A stretch of DNA of 64,000 nucleotides, taken from the NCBI GenBank assembly GCA_002773795.1, contig PFAD01000018.1, positions 63,865 through 127,864 on the forward strand, written 5' to 3'. Both the position numbers and the translations under genes were made by a program. Positions 17,011 through 25,452 of this stretch are shown one piece after another (position 1 is the first letter of the stretch; every line of letters begins with the position of its first letter). The notes beneath the pieces were generated by a model, which was not told the DNA's origin, searched no databases, and saw nothing but the letters and a program-made list of their open reading frames with translations. This DNA is from Chlamydiae bacterium CG10_big_fil_rev_8_21_14_0_10_42_34. GTDB taxonomy: Bacteria; Chlamydiota; Chlamydiia; Chlamydiales; SM23-39.

Positions 17011-18026
17011 AAAATAGACTCCTTCAATGGGCCACTCGTCTCATCCGCCCTTTTCTTAAAACCCATCCACAAAAAAATCGGATCCTCATCGTCTCGACAA
17101 CAGCCCTTGGTGATACTCTTTGGGCTACCCCCGCCATTGAAAATATCCGAAATACATTTCCAAAAGCCTACATTGCGGTTCTTACAAGCCCCATCGGAAT
17201 GCAAGTCCTAAAGCACAACCCCTATATCGACCAACTTTACTTGCTCAAAAAACCATTTTCTCTTTGGAAAAGACTTTACGCCGAACAATTCGACACAATC
17301 CTCCTGTTGCACGCCTCGCAAAGATTTACACTCCCCCTAATATCTATTCTCGGGGCCACCCGTATCATAGGCACAAAAGGGATCAATAAAGGGCTCGATT
17401 CGCTTTTAACCCATCCCCTTTGCAATCACCACCTACATGAAATTGTCCGAAGGCTAGAAATTGCAGAAACAATAGGGGCAAAAACAACTTCGCAAACGCT
17501 CTCTTTTTTCCTAAAGCCCAATGAAATCTCCCCTCTTGAAAAAAAGCGTCCCTTAATTGCGCTACACCCCGGATCAAAAGATCCCTTTAAGCGCTGGCCA
17601 AAGGAAAAGTTCATCGAACTCGGCTGTAATCTCAAAGCAAAACTCTCTTGCGACATTGTCATCACGGGAACCAAAGATGAACTTAAGCTGATGAAAGAGA
17701 TCCAAGAGCAAATCCCCGACGCATCCCTTTATCCCCCAAATTGCTCTTTAAGACAGTTTGCGTCTTATTTGACTCAAGTGGATCTTTTGATCTCAAATGA
17801 TACAGGCCCTGTCCATTTAGCCTCCGCTCTCAATAGACCCACAATTGCCCTCTACGCTTCAACCAATCCCGCCCAATGCGGACCTCACCACGCACCAAAC
17901 ACATCTGCAATCTTTAAACCTCCAACATGTACCCCATGCGCTAAAAGAAAATGCCTGCAGCCCTTCTGCTTTTTGCAAATTAGTAGCAACGAAGTCTTCG
18001 AAAAAGCCATGCAAAAAATAAATTAA
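17007..18026 (+). CDS. Glycosyltransferase family 9 (heptosyltransferase-like)
   Basis: 339 aa. GT-B fold enzymes of this family transfer ADP-heptose or related sugars to the LPS core at the inner face of the inner membrane. Seen: ILIVSTTALGDTLWATPAI at the N-terminus (the family's 'GD' loop), ALHPGSKDPFKRWP mid-protein, and SNDTGPVHLASALNRPTIALY in the sugar-nucleotide site. A C-terminal Cys-rich segment (CTPCAKRKCLQPFC) also occurs in other family 9 members. The start ATG overlaps the carB stop (ATGA), so it is the third gene of the carAB operon although its role is unrelated. Acceptor and donor cannot be fixed from sequence. Confidence 0.9.
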   Translation: MKNRLLQWATRLIRPFLKTHPQKNRILIVSTTALGDTLWATPAIENIRNTFPKAYIAVLTSPIGMQVLKHNPYIDQLYLLKKPFSLWKRLYAEQFDTILLLHASQRFTLPLISILGATRIIGTKGINKGLDSLLTHPLCNHHLHEIVRRLEIAETIGAKTTSQTLSFFLKPNEISPLEKKRPLIALHPGSKDPFKRWPKEKFIELGCNLKAKLSCDIVITGTKDELKLMKEIQEQIPDASLYPPNCSLRQFASYLTQVDLLISNDTGPVHLASALNRPTIALYASTNPAQCGPHHAPNTSAIFKPPTCTPCAKRKCLQPFCFLQISSNEVFEKAMQKIN

Positions 18027-18040
18027 GATCTCATCGCACA

Positions 18041-18108
18041 ATTACTAATTGTAAAAAAGTCAAATTTAGTTCAAAATTTTGCTCAAAAATCTCACACAAG
18101 GCATTTTC
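18041..18108 (+). promoter_or_regulatory. Duplicated upstream region (copy 1) of a paralogue pair
   Basis: ATTACTAATTG at 18041-18051 is followed by a stretch alignable base by base with 19721-19787 (shared TCAA, TCA-AAT and CAAAAA blocks, ending in TTTTCATGG). The element starts 68 bases before the ATG, against 67 in copy 2. Confidence 0.55.
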
Positions 18109-19653
18109 ATGGCGCTCTCAATACAAACAACCCCTCCTGCACAAGACTTAGCTTCGCGCATGCATGAATTTGGTGCAAAAGCGTTCCCCAACGAGCCAGC
18201 CCTTTCACAAGAGCAGAAGCTAAAAGCAACCGTTTTAAATCAATCTCTGATTTTTTCTTCTGATTGTGCCCCATCTATTCATGAGCTTTCCACAGTAGTG
18301 AGTCAAGTCTCTAATGAAATCCTTCAACATCTAAACCAAACCACCGACAATGACCTCCTACGCTTTGATGCAGCCACAAAAGGACTGAGAATCTTAAACA
18401 ATTACAGCAAGACGGTAAAAGGCTTAAAAAAGGAACTTCTTAAAGAAAAACAGATAACCTGCATAAATAAAAAAATAGAAGAAACCTTTGCAGCCATTCA
18501 CGAACATCTACTCGAACTTCATTCTCCTGAAAAAGCCAAGCCAACGAACCCGATAGGCCTTAGATCGTTTTATGATGGAAGCCAGTTACGTTTCATGACT
18601 AATTTTAGCTTAAAAGACAAAGAAAATCTTCCTGGTTTTTTAAATAATACAAATCCAGAGAAATTGGAAGAATACGTGCTTATGCAACTTCCCCTTTTTG
18701 CTGACCGCATTTCTTTATATAATTTATTGCTTACAGATCATGCTTCTCAACATTTCTCAGCCTCGCAAATTCCTTTTAATACAAGGATCAACGAAGCGGC
18801 CAACGAGGAGAAAAAAGCTGAAATAGCAGCAGAATATATTGAACTCTTATTTAACAATGCTCAAACAGAATTTACACTGACAGAAAAACTATATGGAATG
18901 AGTCCGACCCACCCACACCCAGTTCCTGATGATTCTGAATGGGTTCAGGTAGAAAGCCTTAAGACAAGCGATGACCTAGGACTTACTCAAGAAGATGTTG
19001 AACCAAAGATTAAAGCATCTGTCAATCAGATCCTAAGTGAACTAACAGAGAATGCAAACATCCCAAACCCAAAAATAGATGAGCTACACACTCATTTACA
19101 TATAATCAACGCCTTAGATGAAAACAATGAAGGCTTACGAATAACTGAAGCGATTACCGCTAATGACTGGCAAAAAATTTGCAGCAAAGCTCTTGACTAC
19201 CCAGACTATAATGCATTTATTATGGAAGTTTCGAAATATTCAGGAGTTGCGCTAGAAACTTTGCCAAAGGCCAAAAAACAACCTACCGAAAATGCGCGCA
19301 TACTCAGTGAAACGGTTAAAAGCAATGACCCTGAACAAGTAAATGACCTTATTCTGATTTTGAGCCTTTCTTCAGAAGATTTTGAAATCGCTATTCAAAC
19401 ATCGATTGAAAAAACTTTAGAGTCTTGTACTCGAAATAAGCTTGAAATTTTGCATACCCTCCTAAGACACATCAATACTCTCAAAGAAAAAAACTCATGC
19501 TCTCCATTAGTTGCTGAGCAGTTGAAGCAAGTTTATCAGCTTTCTAAAGAATACGAAGTGCATCAAAAATTAGAACAAGCCATCCAAACATACTCAGGAC
19601 ACTTAAGCTCTCAATTAAATACCTCTACAACGGAAGAGGAAAAAAAAGCCTAA
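18109..19653 (+). CDS. Hypothetical protein, paralogue 1 of a tandem pair
   Basis: 514 aa from ATG 18109, preceded by AAGG. The frame opens at a TTG at 18079, but the matching upstream context of paralogue 2 supports the ATG. Not recognised. Probably all helical and acidic, with no signal peptide or membrane segment. It shares with the downstream gene the segments around KGLRILNNY / KGVRVLQKS, LPLFADRISLYNLL / LPIFTNKLSMYKLF, AAEYIELLFN / AVEYIEYLFN and LRITEAITANDWQKIC / LRVTKAITDLQWQFIC. An extra C-terminal region of about 120 aa ends in a charged tail and is absent from paralogue 2. Being lineage-specific, duplicated and cytoplasmic in look, it is a plausible secreted effector, but there is no direct evidence. 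Confidence 0.75.
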   Translation: MALSIQTTPPAQDLASRMHEFGAKAFPNEPALSQEQKLKATVLNQSLIFSSDCAPSIHELSTVVSQVSNEILQHLNQTTDNDLLRFDAATKGLRILNNYSKTVKGLKKELLKEKQITCINKKIEETFAAIHEHLLELHSPEKAKPTNPIGLRSFYDGSQLRFMTNFSLKDKENLPGFLNNTNPEKLEEYVLMQLPLFADRISLYNLLLTDHASQHFSASQIPFNTRINEAANEEKKAEIAAEYIELLFNNAQTEFTLTEKLYGMSPTHPHPVPDDSEWVQVESLKTSDDLGLTQEDVEPKIKASVNQILSELTENANIPNPKIDELHTHLHIINALDENNEGLRITEAITANDWQKICSKALDYPDYNAFIMEVSKYSGVALETLPKAKKQPTENARILSETVKSNDPEQVNDLILILSLSSEDFEIAIQTSIEKTLESCTRNKLEILHTLLRHINTLKEKNSCSPLVAEQLKQVYQLSKEYEVHQKLEQAIQTYSGHLSSQLNTSTTEEEKKA

Positions 19654-19662
19654 AATCCCCCA

Positions 19663-19690
19663 CCTAAGCCCAAGATAACTTGGGTTTAGG
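19663..19690 (+). terminator. Strong hairpin after paralogue 1
   Basis: CCTAAGCCCAAG (19663-19674), loop ATAA, CTTGGGTTTAGG (19679-19690): a 12-bp stem with one G-T pair. No proper T-run follows, so termination is plausible but not certain. Confidence 0.55.
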
Positions 19691-19720
19691 TAACTGCATA
19701 AAAATATAAATTAACATCAC

Positions 19721-19787
19721 ATTACTAATTGCAATATATTCAACTTCACATCACAATCATGGCCAAAAAAAACTTTGAGGTTTTTTC
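19721..19787 (+). promoter_or_regulatory. Duplicated upstream region (copy 2) of a paralogue pair
   Basis: ATTACTAATTG at 19721-19731 with the downstream blocks described for 18041-18108. The similarity covers the whole presumed promoter and leader, so promoter and gene were probably duplicated together. Confidence 0.55.
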
Positions 19788-21056
19788 ATGGCAAACTTAG
19801 TACTGCTCAGCGGCGCCCCACTTCCCTTACTTCCAAAAGAACTACAAACTCCAAAACACCAAGAGCTGATAGATCGTATCAACGAATTTGCCATAAAACA
19901 CTTTGCTGTAGAGCATGATCTTCCGAAATACTTAACCGCTGATTATGTAATTAAAATACACAAAGAAGCAGAAGACACAAAAAAAGTGACGGTTCTTAAG
20001 GAACATCCAATCTATACCTTAACATTACAACAATGGATTTTAGAAAACTCTGATTCTGATCCTGATTTAAACCCAAACGCAGCAGCTCCTATCATCCCAC
20101 AAGTCATATTGAGTTCTTTAGAAGCAAACAAAGATAATGAGTACGTTCTACTCAATACAGTCGTAAAGGGGGTGAGGGTTTTACAGAAAAGCAGAACCGC
20201 TGTGAATTGGTCACATCTCCCGTGGAAAGCTGATGATGCCTACGCAAAAGCCTTTGATGCCATTTTGGACACTCTTAATTCTTATATCGAACGAGAAGGG
20301 GAGAAAACTCTTTTTGAAACAATCACACCAGAAGAACGTATAAACTACACATCCCTCCTCCCCTTTCTATTAAGTAACAATAACATTGAATTAACAGACT
20401 ATTTAATTAGCTGTTTGCCCATCTTCACAAACAAGCTTTCTATGTATAAATTATTTCTTAGGATGCATAAAGGTCAAAATCCGAACGAAATTAAGAGGTT
20501 TGGAGAAGATCTTTCTAAGGAGCCCAATATAGAATCTAAAGTCAAAATTGCTGTGGAGTATATCGAGTATTTGTTTAACAAGTTAGATGAAAGCCACAAA
20601 AAAGCTGAAGAAAGTTGGAGTGTTTGGAGTGCAACAAGAAGTTTTTTTGGCTATCTTTTTGGGATGTCTCATATACAAAAGCCTACACAACCAACTAATG
20701 AACAAAAAGCTCCTGTAACAAAGGCGTCTTCATTTGATAAATTAGAGAATCAACTTGAGGCTTTAATTAAAAAGATCTTTCAAAATGACGCAGAACTTAA
20801 AGAAGAGATCCCTACTGACATATTAGACAGTATATGCAACACCCTAAAAAAAATTAACAAATCAGATGAACAAGCAACCGTTTTGCGCGTCACAAAAGCC
20901 ATTACCGATCTACAGTGGCAATTCATTTGCCAAACCTCCAAAGGGTATAAAAACTACAACGAGTTAGTTCAAAACATTTCGATCTATTCAGGATTTACAG
21001 CGGAGGAGCTAGGTGTTGGTAAGTTCCTCGAAGAGGAGAAAAAGTCGCATAATTAA
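19788..21056 (+). CDS. Hypothetical protein, paralogue 2 of a tandem pair
   Basis: 422 aa. The ATG is preceded by GAGG nine bases upstream. Not recognised. Colinear with the first paralogue through residue motifs KGVRVLQKS, LPIFTNKLSMYKLFL, KIAVEYIEYLFN, FGYLFGMSH and RVTKAITDLQWQFIC, and it ends shortly after the shared YSGFTAEELG / YSGVALETLP segment. Divergence between the copies is high, so the duplication is old; retention of both suggests separate functions or targets. No signal peptide or membrane helix. Followed at once by the 152-bp inverted-repeat element. Confidence 0.75.
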   Translation: MANLVLLSGAPLPLLPKELQTPKHQELIDRINEFAIKHFAVEHDLPKYLTADYVIKIHKEAEDTKKVTVLKEHPIYTLTLQQWILENSDSDPDLNPNAAAPIIPQVILSSLEANKDNEYVLLNTVVKGVRVLQKSRTAVNWSHLPWKADDAYAKAFDAILDTLNSYIEREGEKTLFETITPEERINYTSLLPFLLSNNNIELTDYLISCLPIFTNKLSMYKLFLRMHKGQNPNEIKRFGEDLSKEPNIESKVKIAVEYIEYLFNKLDESHKKAEESWSVWSATRSFFGYLFGMSHIQKPTQPTNEQKAPVTKASSFDKLENQLEALIKKIFQNDAELKEEIPTDILDSICNTLKKINKSDEQATVLRVTKAITDLQWQFICQTSKGYKNYNELVQNISIYSGFTAEELGVGKFLEEEKKSHN

Positions 21057-21082
21057 GACTGCGTAAAACCTGAAGTACAAAG

Positions 21083-21234
21083 AGACTATCCCACAAATAT
21101 TTTTCGTCCCCGTTTTTTTCTTTAGCCAATTTTTAAGGTTCTTTTGACAGGAGTAATATCAACTTCGATATAATTCCTTGGAAAAAACCTTAAAAATTGG
21201 CTAAAGTAACCGAAAAATATTTGTGGGATAGTCT
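21083..21234. repeat. 152-bp near-palindromic element (MITE-like or giant hairpin)
   Basis: Outer arms of 24 bp (21083-21106 and 21211-21234, AGACTATCCCACAAATATTT...) are perfect inverted repeats. Inner arms of 20 bp (21121-21140 and 21186-21205, TTTAGCCAATTTTTAAGGTT) are also perfect. They are separated by unequal internal loops (14 and 5 bases). The 45-base centre carries further imperfect pairing (AGGAGTAATATC against GATATAATTCCTT). No clear target-site duplication and no coding capacity are visible. It fills the gap between paralogue 2 and pyrB and could also stop transcription between them. Confidence 0.85.
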
Positions 21235-21270
21235 ATAGTATGAAATGATTGAATCGACTTAGGGCTCATT

Positions 21271-22185
21271 ATGAAAAGAATGCTTCAAGGCCGGGATCTG
21301 GTTTCAATTCACGATCTGAGTAAAAATGAGATCGAATTGATTCTCACGACTGCTCGCAAGATGCAGACAAATCCTAGGCCCGATCTATTAAAAGGGTGCA
21401 TCTTAGCAAGCTGCTTTTTTGAGCCCTCAACGCGCACAAGACTCTCGTTTGAAGCTGCCATGCACAGGTTAGGCGGCTCAGTGATTGGATTTGCCGAAGG
21501 GGGGATTACTTCTGCGAAAAAAGGGGAGGCCCTTTTCGATGCGATGAAAATCGTTGGCAGTTATGTTGACATCGGTGTCATTCGCCATCCACAAGAAGGA
21601 TCCGCAAGACTTGCTGCAGATGCAAGTGCAACGCCAATCATTAATGCCGGAGATGGGGCAAATCAGCACCCAACACAAACACTTTTAGATCTCTACACAA
21701 TTCAGCAGCACTTGGGCAAAATCGATGATCTTCATATAGCTCTGTCCGGCGATCTTAAGCACGGAAGAACGGTTCACTCACTTTGCTTAGCCCTTGCTCA
21801 CTATGACGTTCGCCTCTACTTTGTCTCGCCAGAAAACTTAACAATCCCTGAGGCAATTACCCACGAGCTGAAAAAGAAAGGGGTTAAGTTCTCTTTTCAT
21901 GCCACAATTGACGAAGTGATTCCCAAAGTAGATGTCCTTTACATGTCGCGCATCCAAAAAGAGCGCTTCTCAGATTCAAATACTGAGACTCCAAGTGGAT
22001 GTCTTCTCAAGAAAAAACATTTGGAAAGGGCAAAAAAAACACTGCGCATTTTGCATGCTTTACCCCGGTTGGATGAAATAGAAAAAAGCATCGACACGAC
22101 CCCTTTTGCCTCATATTTTGAGCAAGCTGCAAATGCAGTGCCGGTTCGGATGGCGCTTTTAGCACTGATTTTAGGCAAATTATGA
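21271..22185 (+). CDS. pyrB: Aspartate carbamoyltransferase catalytic subunit
   Basis: 304 aa. Condenses carbamoyl phosphate with aspartate to carbamoyl aspartate, the committed step of pyrimidine synthesis. Carbamoyl-phosphate loop FEPSTRTRLSFE (near 50), the SAKKGEALFDAMK '80s loop', INAGDGANQHPTQTLLD with the signature HPTQ, and the R-R loop SRIQKERF are all intact. The length matches catalytic chains that assemble with PyrI. The start is supported by AGGG eight bases upstream and conserved LQGRDLVSI. The stop overlaps pyrI as ATGA, consistent with a c6r6-type holoenzyme made from coupled genes. It heads the six-gene pyr operon. Confidence 0.97.
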   Translation: MKRMLQGRDLVSIHDLSKNEIELILTTARKMQTNPRPDLLKGCILASCFFEPSTRTRLSFEAAMHRLGGSVIGFAEGGITSAKKGEALFDAMKIVGSYVDIGVIRHPQEGSARLAADASATPIINAGDGANQHPTQTLLDLYTIQQHLGKIDDLHIALSGDLKHGRTVHSLCLALAHYDVRLYFVSPENLTIPEAITHELKKKGVKFSFHATIDEVIPKVDVLYMSRIQKERFSDSNTETPSGCLLKKKHLERAKKTLRILHALPRLDEIEKSIDTTPFASYFEQAANAVPVRMALLALILGKL

Positions 22186-22649
22186 TAGAAAAAACACTTT
22201 GCGTCTCAGCGATCTGCCATGGGACGGTGATCGATCACATCAAAGCGGGCGAGGCTCTAAAAATCATCCGCGTTCTTCAGCTCAATGCAGATGGAAATAC
22301 TGTGACTGTGGGATTGAATCTAAAGAGCCAATCTTTAGGGATCAAAGATCTCATCAAAGTGGAAAATGTCTTTTTATCCAAATCGCAAGCGGACCATATC
22401 GCCATATTTTCCCCCACCGCAACAATCAATGTAATTCAAAACTATAAGCTTACAAAGAAGTTTGGCGTAGAGATGCCCGAAATTGTCGATGGGATTCTCG
22501 CATGCCCAAATCCTAGATGCATCGCAAATTTAGAGCAGATCCCCACCTCTTTTTCAATTGATGGCATTGATGAAGATCTCTATTTATGCTGTAAATACTG
22601 CGAAAAAATGTTTACGCGCGATCAAATCCACGAAAGGATCTATTTTTGA
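22182..22649 (+). CDS. pyrI: Aspartate carbamoyltransferase regulatory subunit
   Basis: 155 aa, the usual PyrI length. The N-terminal nucleotide-binding domain contains GTVIDHIKAGEALKI and VGLNLKSQSLGIKDLIKVE. The C-terminal zinc domain has CPNPRC (Cys108, Cys113) and CCKYC (Cys136/137, Cys140), giving the four zinc ligands needed to dock on PyrB. In known enzymes this subunit mediates CTP inhibition and ATP activation, so flux through this pathway is probably feedback-controlled. It overlaps pyrB (ATGA) and pyrC (TTGA). PyrI is not carried by pathogenic Chlamydia, which lack de novo synthesis. Confidence 0.95.
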   Translation: MIEKTLCVSAICHGTVIDHIKAGEALKIIRVLQLNADGNTVTVGLNLKSQSLGIKDLIKVENVFLSKSQADHIAIFSPTATINVIQNYKLTKKFGVEMPEIVDGILACPNPRCIANLEQIPTSFSIDGIDEDLYLCCKYCEKMFTRDQIHERIYF

Positions 22650-23860
22650 TCAAAATCAAAAATGTAACAACCCATTTGGGACAAAAAATTAACCATCAGA
22701 TCGATGGGGAAGATCGGGTCATTGAAGCAGAAGGGCTTGTCATGCTCCCCGCTTTAATCGATCCACACGTCCATTTCCGCGTGCCCGGTGCAGAATACAA
22801 AGAAGATTGGGAAAGTGGCGCACTTGCTGCCATTTGTGGGGGCGTGACAACAGTATTCGACATGCCCAACAATACACCGTCTTGCATTTCAAAAAAAAGG
22901 CTCGCTGAGAAAAAAGCAATTATTGAAAAGCAGCTAAAAATCCCTTTGCGCTATGGACTTTATCTCGGAGCCGATCAAAATCATCTCGACGAAATTGCAA
23001 AGACAAAAGATCAAATTGTGGGTCTCAAAATCTATATGGGATCTTCTACGGGAGATCTTTTAATGAACGATCCTAAAGCGCTCGAAAAGGCTTTTCGACT
23101 AGCAGCTGAAAATAGTGTCTTAGTTGCCGTCCACGCAGAAGATGAAGATTTAATCAAAAAAAGATCAGCCGAATGTAAAGCAGCTTTACAAACAGATCCA
23201 AAGAGCCATTCGATGATCCGCAGCCCAGAAGTTGCGCAAAAAGCTCTAGCCGTTGCCCTTGAACTTGCTGAAAAATATAAAACACGTCTTTACGTTGCCC
23301 ATGTAAGCACAAAAGAGGAGTTAGATCTCATTCGCAAAGCAAAAATGAAAGGGGTTCAAGTGTTTGCTGAAGCGACGCCTCATCACCTTTTTTTAACAAC
23401 TGCCCTTTATGAAAAATTGGGGACAAGGGCGCTCGTAAATCCACCTTTGCGCGATCATGTAGACGCTCTTTGGCAGGCCATCAAAGATCAAACAATCGAT
23501 ACAATCGGCACGGACCATGCACCGCACCTTCTCGAGGAAAAAATGCGCCCCATGGGCTCGGCCCCTTCTGGATTTGCCTCCATCGAGCTTTATTTAGCGC
23601 TCCTTTTAAACGCGCATCACGAGAAAAAAATTTCACTCGAGCAAATTGTATCTCTGACCTCCACGCAGCCTCGTGAAATTTTTCACTGGCCAGTTAATAG
23701 CGATGTCGTACTCGTCGATCTAAATCACGAGCAGGTTGTCAAAGACTCTCACCTAAAAACAAAAGCTAAATGGTCTCCCTATGCTGGGATGAAACTTAAA
23801 GGCTGGCCCCGCTACACGATCTTGAAAGGAAAGGTTTATGATACCCAAATGGTTCCCTAA
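22646..23860 (+). CDS. pyrC: Dihydroorotase
   Basis: 404 aa. Cyclises carbamoyl aspartate to dihydroorotate. Amidohydrolase motifs: DPHVHFRVPG (metal ligands), GLKIYMGSSTG around the lysine that is carboxylated in class I enzymes, ATPHHLFLT and GTDHAPH. The start is TTG at 22646, overlapping the pyrI stop as TTGA, with AAAGGA about nine bases upstream. The next in-frame ATG would remove conserved N-terminal strands. The 3' end overlaps pyrD by 23 bases. Length and motif spacing suggest the class I (longer) type rather than the short E. coli type. Confidence 0.95.
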   Translation: MIKIKNVTTHLGQKINHQIDGEDRVIEAEGLVMLPALIDPHVHFRVPGAEYKEDWESGALAAICGGVTTVFDMPNNTPSCISKKRLAEKKAIIEKQLKIPLRYGLYLGADQNHLDEIAKTKDQIVGLKIYMGSSTGDLLMNDPKALEKAFRLAAENSVLVAVHAEDEDLIKKRSAECKAALQTDPKSHSMIRSPEVAQKALAVALELAEKYKTRLYVAHVSTKEELDLIRKAKMKGVQVFAEATPHHLFLTTALYEKLGTRALVNPPLRDHVDALWQAIKDQTIDTIGTDHAPHLLEEKMRPMGSAPSGFASIELYLALLLNAHHEKKISLEQIVSLTSTQPREIFHWPVNSDVVLVDLNHEQVVKDSHLKTKAKWSPYAGMKLKGWPRYTILKGKVYDTQMVP

Positions 23861-24878
23861 ACACCCTCCCCTTTACGATATCAGCAAAACATATGCAGAA
23901 AACTGCTCAAAGGGCCCCTTTTTTTCTGGAGAAATTCCCCAAAGAGACCCTCCCAAAAACAGGGTCGATTTTTTAGGCCATGAAGTCTCTTCTCTCATCG
24001 GCGTGCCAGCGGGGCCTCTTTTAAACTCTAAATGGATCGAACTCGCTGGAAAATTAGGCTTTGATATCCCCGTTTATAAAACAATCCGCAGCGAAGCGCA
24101 TCCAGGCCACAGACTTCCAAACGTTCAGTTCATCGATGCATTGGGCAATCAAATAACAAATCCTAAAACAATCGACCAATTAAGTATTACCAATTCATTT
24201 GGGATGCCCTCACAATCTCCCGATTTTTTACTTCAAGACATAGAAAGGGCAAACCGGTCTTTGTCAGAGGGGCAAGTGATGATCGTCTCCGTCGTCGGAA
24301 CGCCGAATAGAGGATTGAGTTTTGTAAGTGACTTTGTCAAAACGGCAAAACTTGCCCTCGAGGGGGGAGCTAAGATTATTGAAGCCAATTTTTCTTGTCC
24401 AAATGTTGAAAAAGCAGATGGGATCTTATATCAAAATCCACAAACCGTTCACGAATACACCCAAATCATCGCAAAAGCGATCCACCCGATCCCACTCATC
24501 TTAAAAGTGGGAAGATTTGAGAGCGCTCACCAAATGAAAAGCGTGTTTCTCGCAGCTGCAAGAGGGGGAGCCAAAGCGATCTGCGGAATTAACTCGGTGA
24601 GCATGCAAATTCACCCGCCTTTGGACGAACAAAGAAAAACAAGTGGCGTGTGTGGTGCAGCCATCCGCTCCTTTGCCCTCGAATTTGTTCGCGAGGGAAA
24701 AAAAATCGTCCAGGAAAATAAACTCGATTTAATTTTAATAGGCTGTGGTGGGATTATAAAGCCTAATCACTTTAATGATTTTTTTGACGCAGGAGCAGAT
24801 GTCTCAATGAGTGCCGCTGGCATGATGTGGGACCCTTATCTTGCAATGAGGTACCATGATTCGATCTCTCATCCATAA
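23838..24878 (+). CDS. pyrD: Dihydroorotate dehydrogenase
   Basis: 346 aa. Oxidises dihydroorotate to orotate using FMN. TIM-barrel motifs: GVPAGPLLNSKW, NSFGMPSQ, ANFSCPNVEKADG (substrate/FMN region), CGINSV, GVCGAAIRSFALEFVRE and GCGGI. There is no hydrophobic N-terminal helix, so it is not the typical membrane-bound class 2 type. Sequence style is nearer class 1, but no PyrK electron-transfer subunit is present, so the electron acceptor is unclear. AAAGGAAAGG precedes ATG 23838, well placed although inside pyrC. It overlaps pyrC and pyrE by 23 bases each, signs of tight coupling. Confidence 0.88.
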   Translation: MIPKWFPKHPPLYDISKTYAENCSKGPFFSGEIPQRDPPKNRVDFLGHEVSSLIGVPAGPLLNSKWIELAGKLGFDIPVYKTIRSEAHPGHRLPNVQFIDALGNQITNPKTIDQLSITNSFGMPSQSPDFLLQDIERANRSLSEGQVMIVSVVGTPNRGLSFVSDFVKTAKLALEGGAKIIEANFSCPNVEKADGILYQNPQTVHEYTQIIAKAIHPIPLILKVGRFESAHQMKSVFLAAARGGAKAICGINSVSMQIHPPLDEQRKTSGVCGAAIRSFALEFVREGKKIVQENKLDLILIGCGGIIKPNHFNDFFDAGADVSMSAAGMMWDPYLAMRYHDSISHP

Positions 24879-25452
24879 GCTGTTTGAAATTGGCGCTGTT
24901 AAATTTGGCGAATTCAAACTCAAAAGCGGGATCACTTCCCCTATTTATATCGATTTACGCCTCACGATTTCAAATCCAAAGCTCATTGTAACAATCAGCG
25001 AGTTGATGCACGAAGCGATTCGGGGATGCAAAATGGACCTGATCTGTGGAGTTCCCTACACAGCGCTCCCGTTTGCAACGGCCATTTCGATCCAACACAC
25101 CATCCCTATGGTTTTGCGTCGCAAAGAGAAAAAAGAGTATGGCACTGGCAAACTCATTGAAGGGATCTATCAACCAGGTCAGCAATGTGTCATTATCGAA
25201 GATGTGATCACATCCGGACAAAGCATTTTTGAAACGATTGTCCCCCTCTCTAAAGAAGGGCTTGTCGTCGAAGATATTGTCGTTTTGGTCGATAGAGAGC
25301 AAGGGGGGAGAAAATATATCGAAAGCAAAGGATTTAAGGTCCATCCCATTTGCACCATCACCATGATTGTCGATGAACTTTTAAAAGAAAAAAAGATCAA
25401 TGAAGAGACTGCCCATTCGGTCCAAGATTTTATTAGGAAAAACCAAGTATGA
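24856..25452 (+). CDS. pyrE: Orotate phosphoribosyltransferase, eukaryotic UMPS-like
   Basis: 198 aa. Converts orotate and PRPP to OMP. The PRPP loop CVIIEDVITSGQS and the segments KFGEFKLKSGITSPIYIDLR, CGVPYTALP, RRKEKKEYGT and VLVDREQGG are present. These read, as I recall the family, much more like the N-terminal half of animal UMP synthase than like E. coli PyrE. GAGG lies just before the ATG. The gene overlaps pyrD by 23 bases and the pyrF start by four (ATGA), so two domains that are fused in eukaryotes are adjacent and coupled here. Confidence 0.95.
   Translation: MIRSLIHKLFEIGAVKFGEFKLKSGITSPIYIDLRLTISNPKLIVTISELMHEAIRGCKMDLICGVPYTALPFATAISIQHTIPMVLRRKEKKEYGTGKLIEGIYQPGQQCVIIEDVITSGQSIFETIVPLSKEGLVVEDIVVLVDREQGGRKYIESKGFKVHPICTITMIVDELLKEKKINEETAHSVQDFIRKNQV

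Noticed and set aside
21083-21234. CRISPR or integrase attachment site
   Set aside because: It is one inverted repeat, with no repeat-spacer pattern, no integrase and no tRNA target.
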